A stretch of 64,000 bases of DNA from Croceibacterium salegens (GTDB lineage Bacteria > Pseudomonadota > Alphaproteobacteria > Sphingomonadales > Sphingomonadaceae): the NCBI RefSeq assembly GCF_009827435.1, contig NZ_WTYM01000041.1, positions 1 to 64,000 of the forward strand. Direction: 5' to 3'. A program made the translations under genes and the position numbers. This document shows, piece by piece, positions 63,656 to 64,000 of the stretch. Numbering within the stretch: the stretch's first letter is position 1; each line of letters begins with the position of its first letter. Under the pieces are notes generated by a model. That model ran no database searches and had not been told where the DNA came from. It was given only the letters and a program-made list of their open reading frames with translations.

Positions 63656-64000
63656 TCAGAACTTCTTCTCGACCGAGACAGACCAGGTGCGCGGCAGGCC
63701 GGGCACACCGGTCACGACGCCAAGCGAGTTGGCCGTCGCATCGCTCTTCGACATGAAGTAGTACTTGTCGAACACGTTTTGGACCTCGACCGAGAACTTC
63801 CAGTCACTCTCGGCGGTCGCGTAGGTCAGGCGAGCGTTACCCAGGAAGCGGCTGGGAACCTTGCCCCAGTTGGTGTTCTCCGAGTTGACGTACACGCTGT
63901 CCTGGTAGGAACCGTCGAAACGTGCGCTAACCGTACCGGCGTCCATCTCGTAGTCGTACTGGACACCAAACGAATAGGTCAGCTCCGGCGTGTACGGCGT
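63656..64000 (-). CDS. TonB-dependent outer-membrane receptor, C-terminal end only
   Basis: The frame enters from the right edge without a start and runs to TGA at 63656. It reads as barrel strands (PELTYSFGVQYDYEMDAGTV, then RFLGNARLTYATAESDWKFS) followed by VEVQNVFDKYYFM and the ending GLPRTWSVSVEKKF. The NVFDKYY segment and terminal Phe are hallmarks of TonB-dependent receptors, here of the sphingomonad type. The gene starts beyond the window, so the plug domain and substrate cannot be judged. Likely ligands are siderophores or glycans. Confidence 0.93.
   Translation of the reverse strand, partial: TPYTPELTYSFGVQYDYEMDAGTVSARFDGSYQDSVYVNSENTNWGKVPSRFLGNARLTYATAESDWKFSVEVQNVFDKYYFMSKSDATANSLGVVTGVPGLPRTWSVSVEKKF

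Overview
The window is a high-GC stretch of chromosome from an alphaproteobacterium, most likely a sphingomonad and probably Erythrobacteraceae-like. The reasons are the 1580-residue NAD-dependent glutamate dehydrogenase, the leuS-lptE-holA operon, a DUF3576 lipoprotein, a small protein ending in an ASDESFPASDPP tail, an IHF beta gene with a strong GGAGGAGG ribosome binding site, a TonB-dependent receptor, and dense ATGA/GTGA gene overlaps. The taxon is inferred from gene content alone. No rRNA, tRNA, CRISPR array, intact insertion sequence or phage was seen.

Layout. 1-2.5 kb is an accessory patch of lower GC: a partial minus-strand gene of unknown function that runs off the left edge, a gene-poor gap, then a chain of tiny overlapping membrane-protein genes ending in an XRE-type regulator. 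2.9-13.7 kb holds thrS, a tiny membrane ORF, an M28 peptidase-agmatine deiminase-galE run, glnE-bcp-DUF455 and an M23 peptidase. 13.7-18.3 kb holds galU, a small membrane protein, fumC with a ribbon-helix-helix gene, phbB and an exported protein. 18.6-26 kb holds a DUF3576 lipoprotein, leuS-lptE-holA, a broken sugar transferase, a hydrolase, a TPR protein and a flavin monooxygenase. 26-36.5 kb holds the giant glutamate dehydrogenase, a truncated sulfotransferase, a ferredoxin-reductase-type flavoprotein, queG, a NatAB-like ABC exporter and msrB.

36.6-49 kb is rich in envelope functions. A minus-strand operon encodes a mutase-like flavoprotein, a GtrA protein and a multi-membrane-span glycosyltransferase-like protein. 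Then come a PilZ protein, an M20 amidohydrolase, a polysaccharide flippase, and a group that reads as phospholipid or sphingolipid headgroup chemistry: a sugar-phosphate-type nucleotidyltransferase, a HIT protein, a CDP-alcohol phosphatidyltransferase with an unexplained N-terminal domain, a DAGK-family lipid kinase, a nucleotidyltransferase-like protein of unknown family and a MobA-like nucleotidyltransferase. This group is the best candidate for an undescribed pathway in the window.

49-64 kb returns to housekeeping: rpe, a heparinase II/III-like protein, purH, msrA, a Zur-type regulator, dxs, a DgkA-type kinase, a DEAD-box helicase, an FKBP isomerase, a POT peptide transporter, a GntR/YtrA regulator, ihfB, and the 3' end of a TonB-dependent receptor running off the right edge.

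Connections. galU and galE supply UDP-glucose and UDP-galactose that the glycosylation genes and flippase could use. msrA and msrB both carry export signals and would repair oxidised methionine outside the cytoplasm. Two decayed genes (sugar transferase, sulfotransferase) suggest that former polysaccharide functions have been lost.
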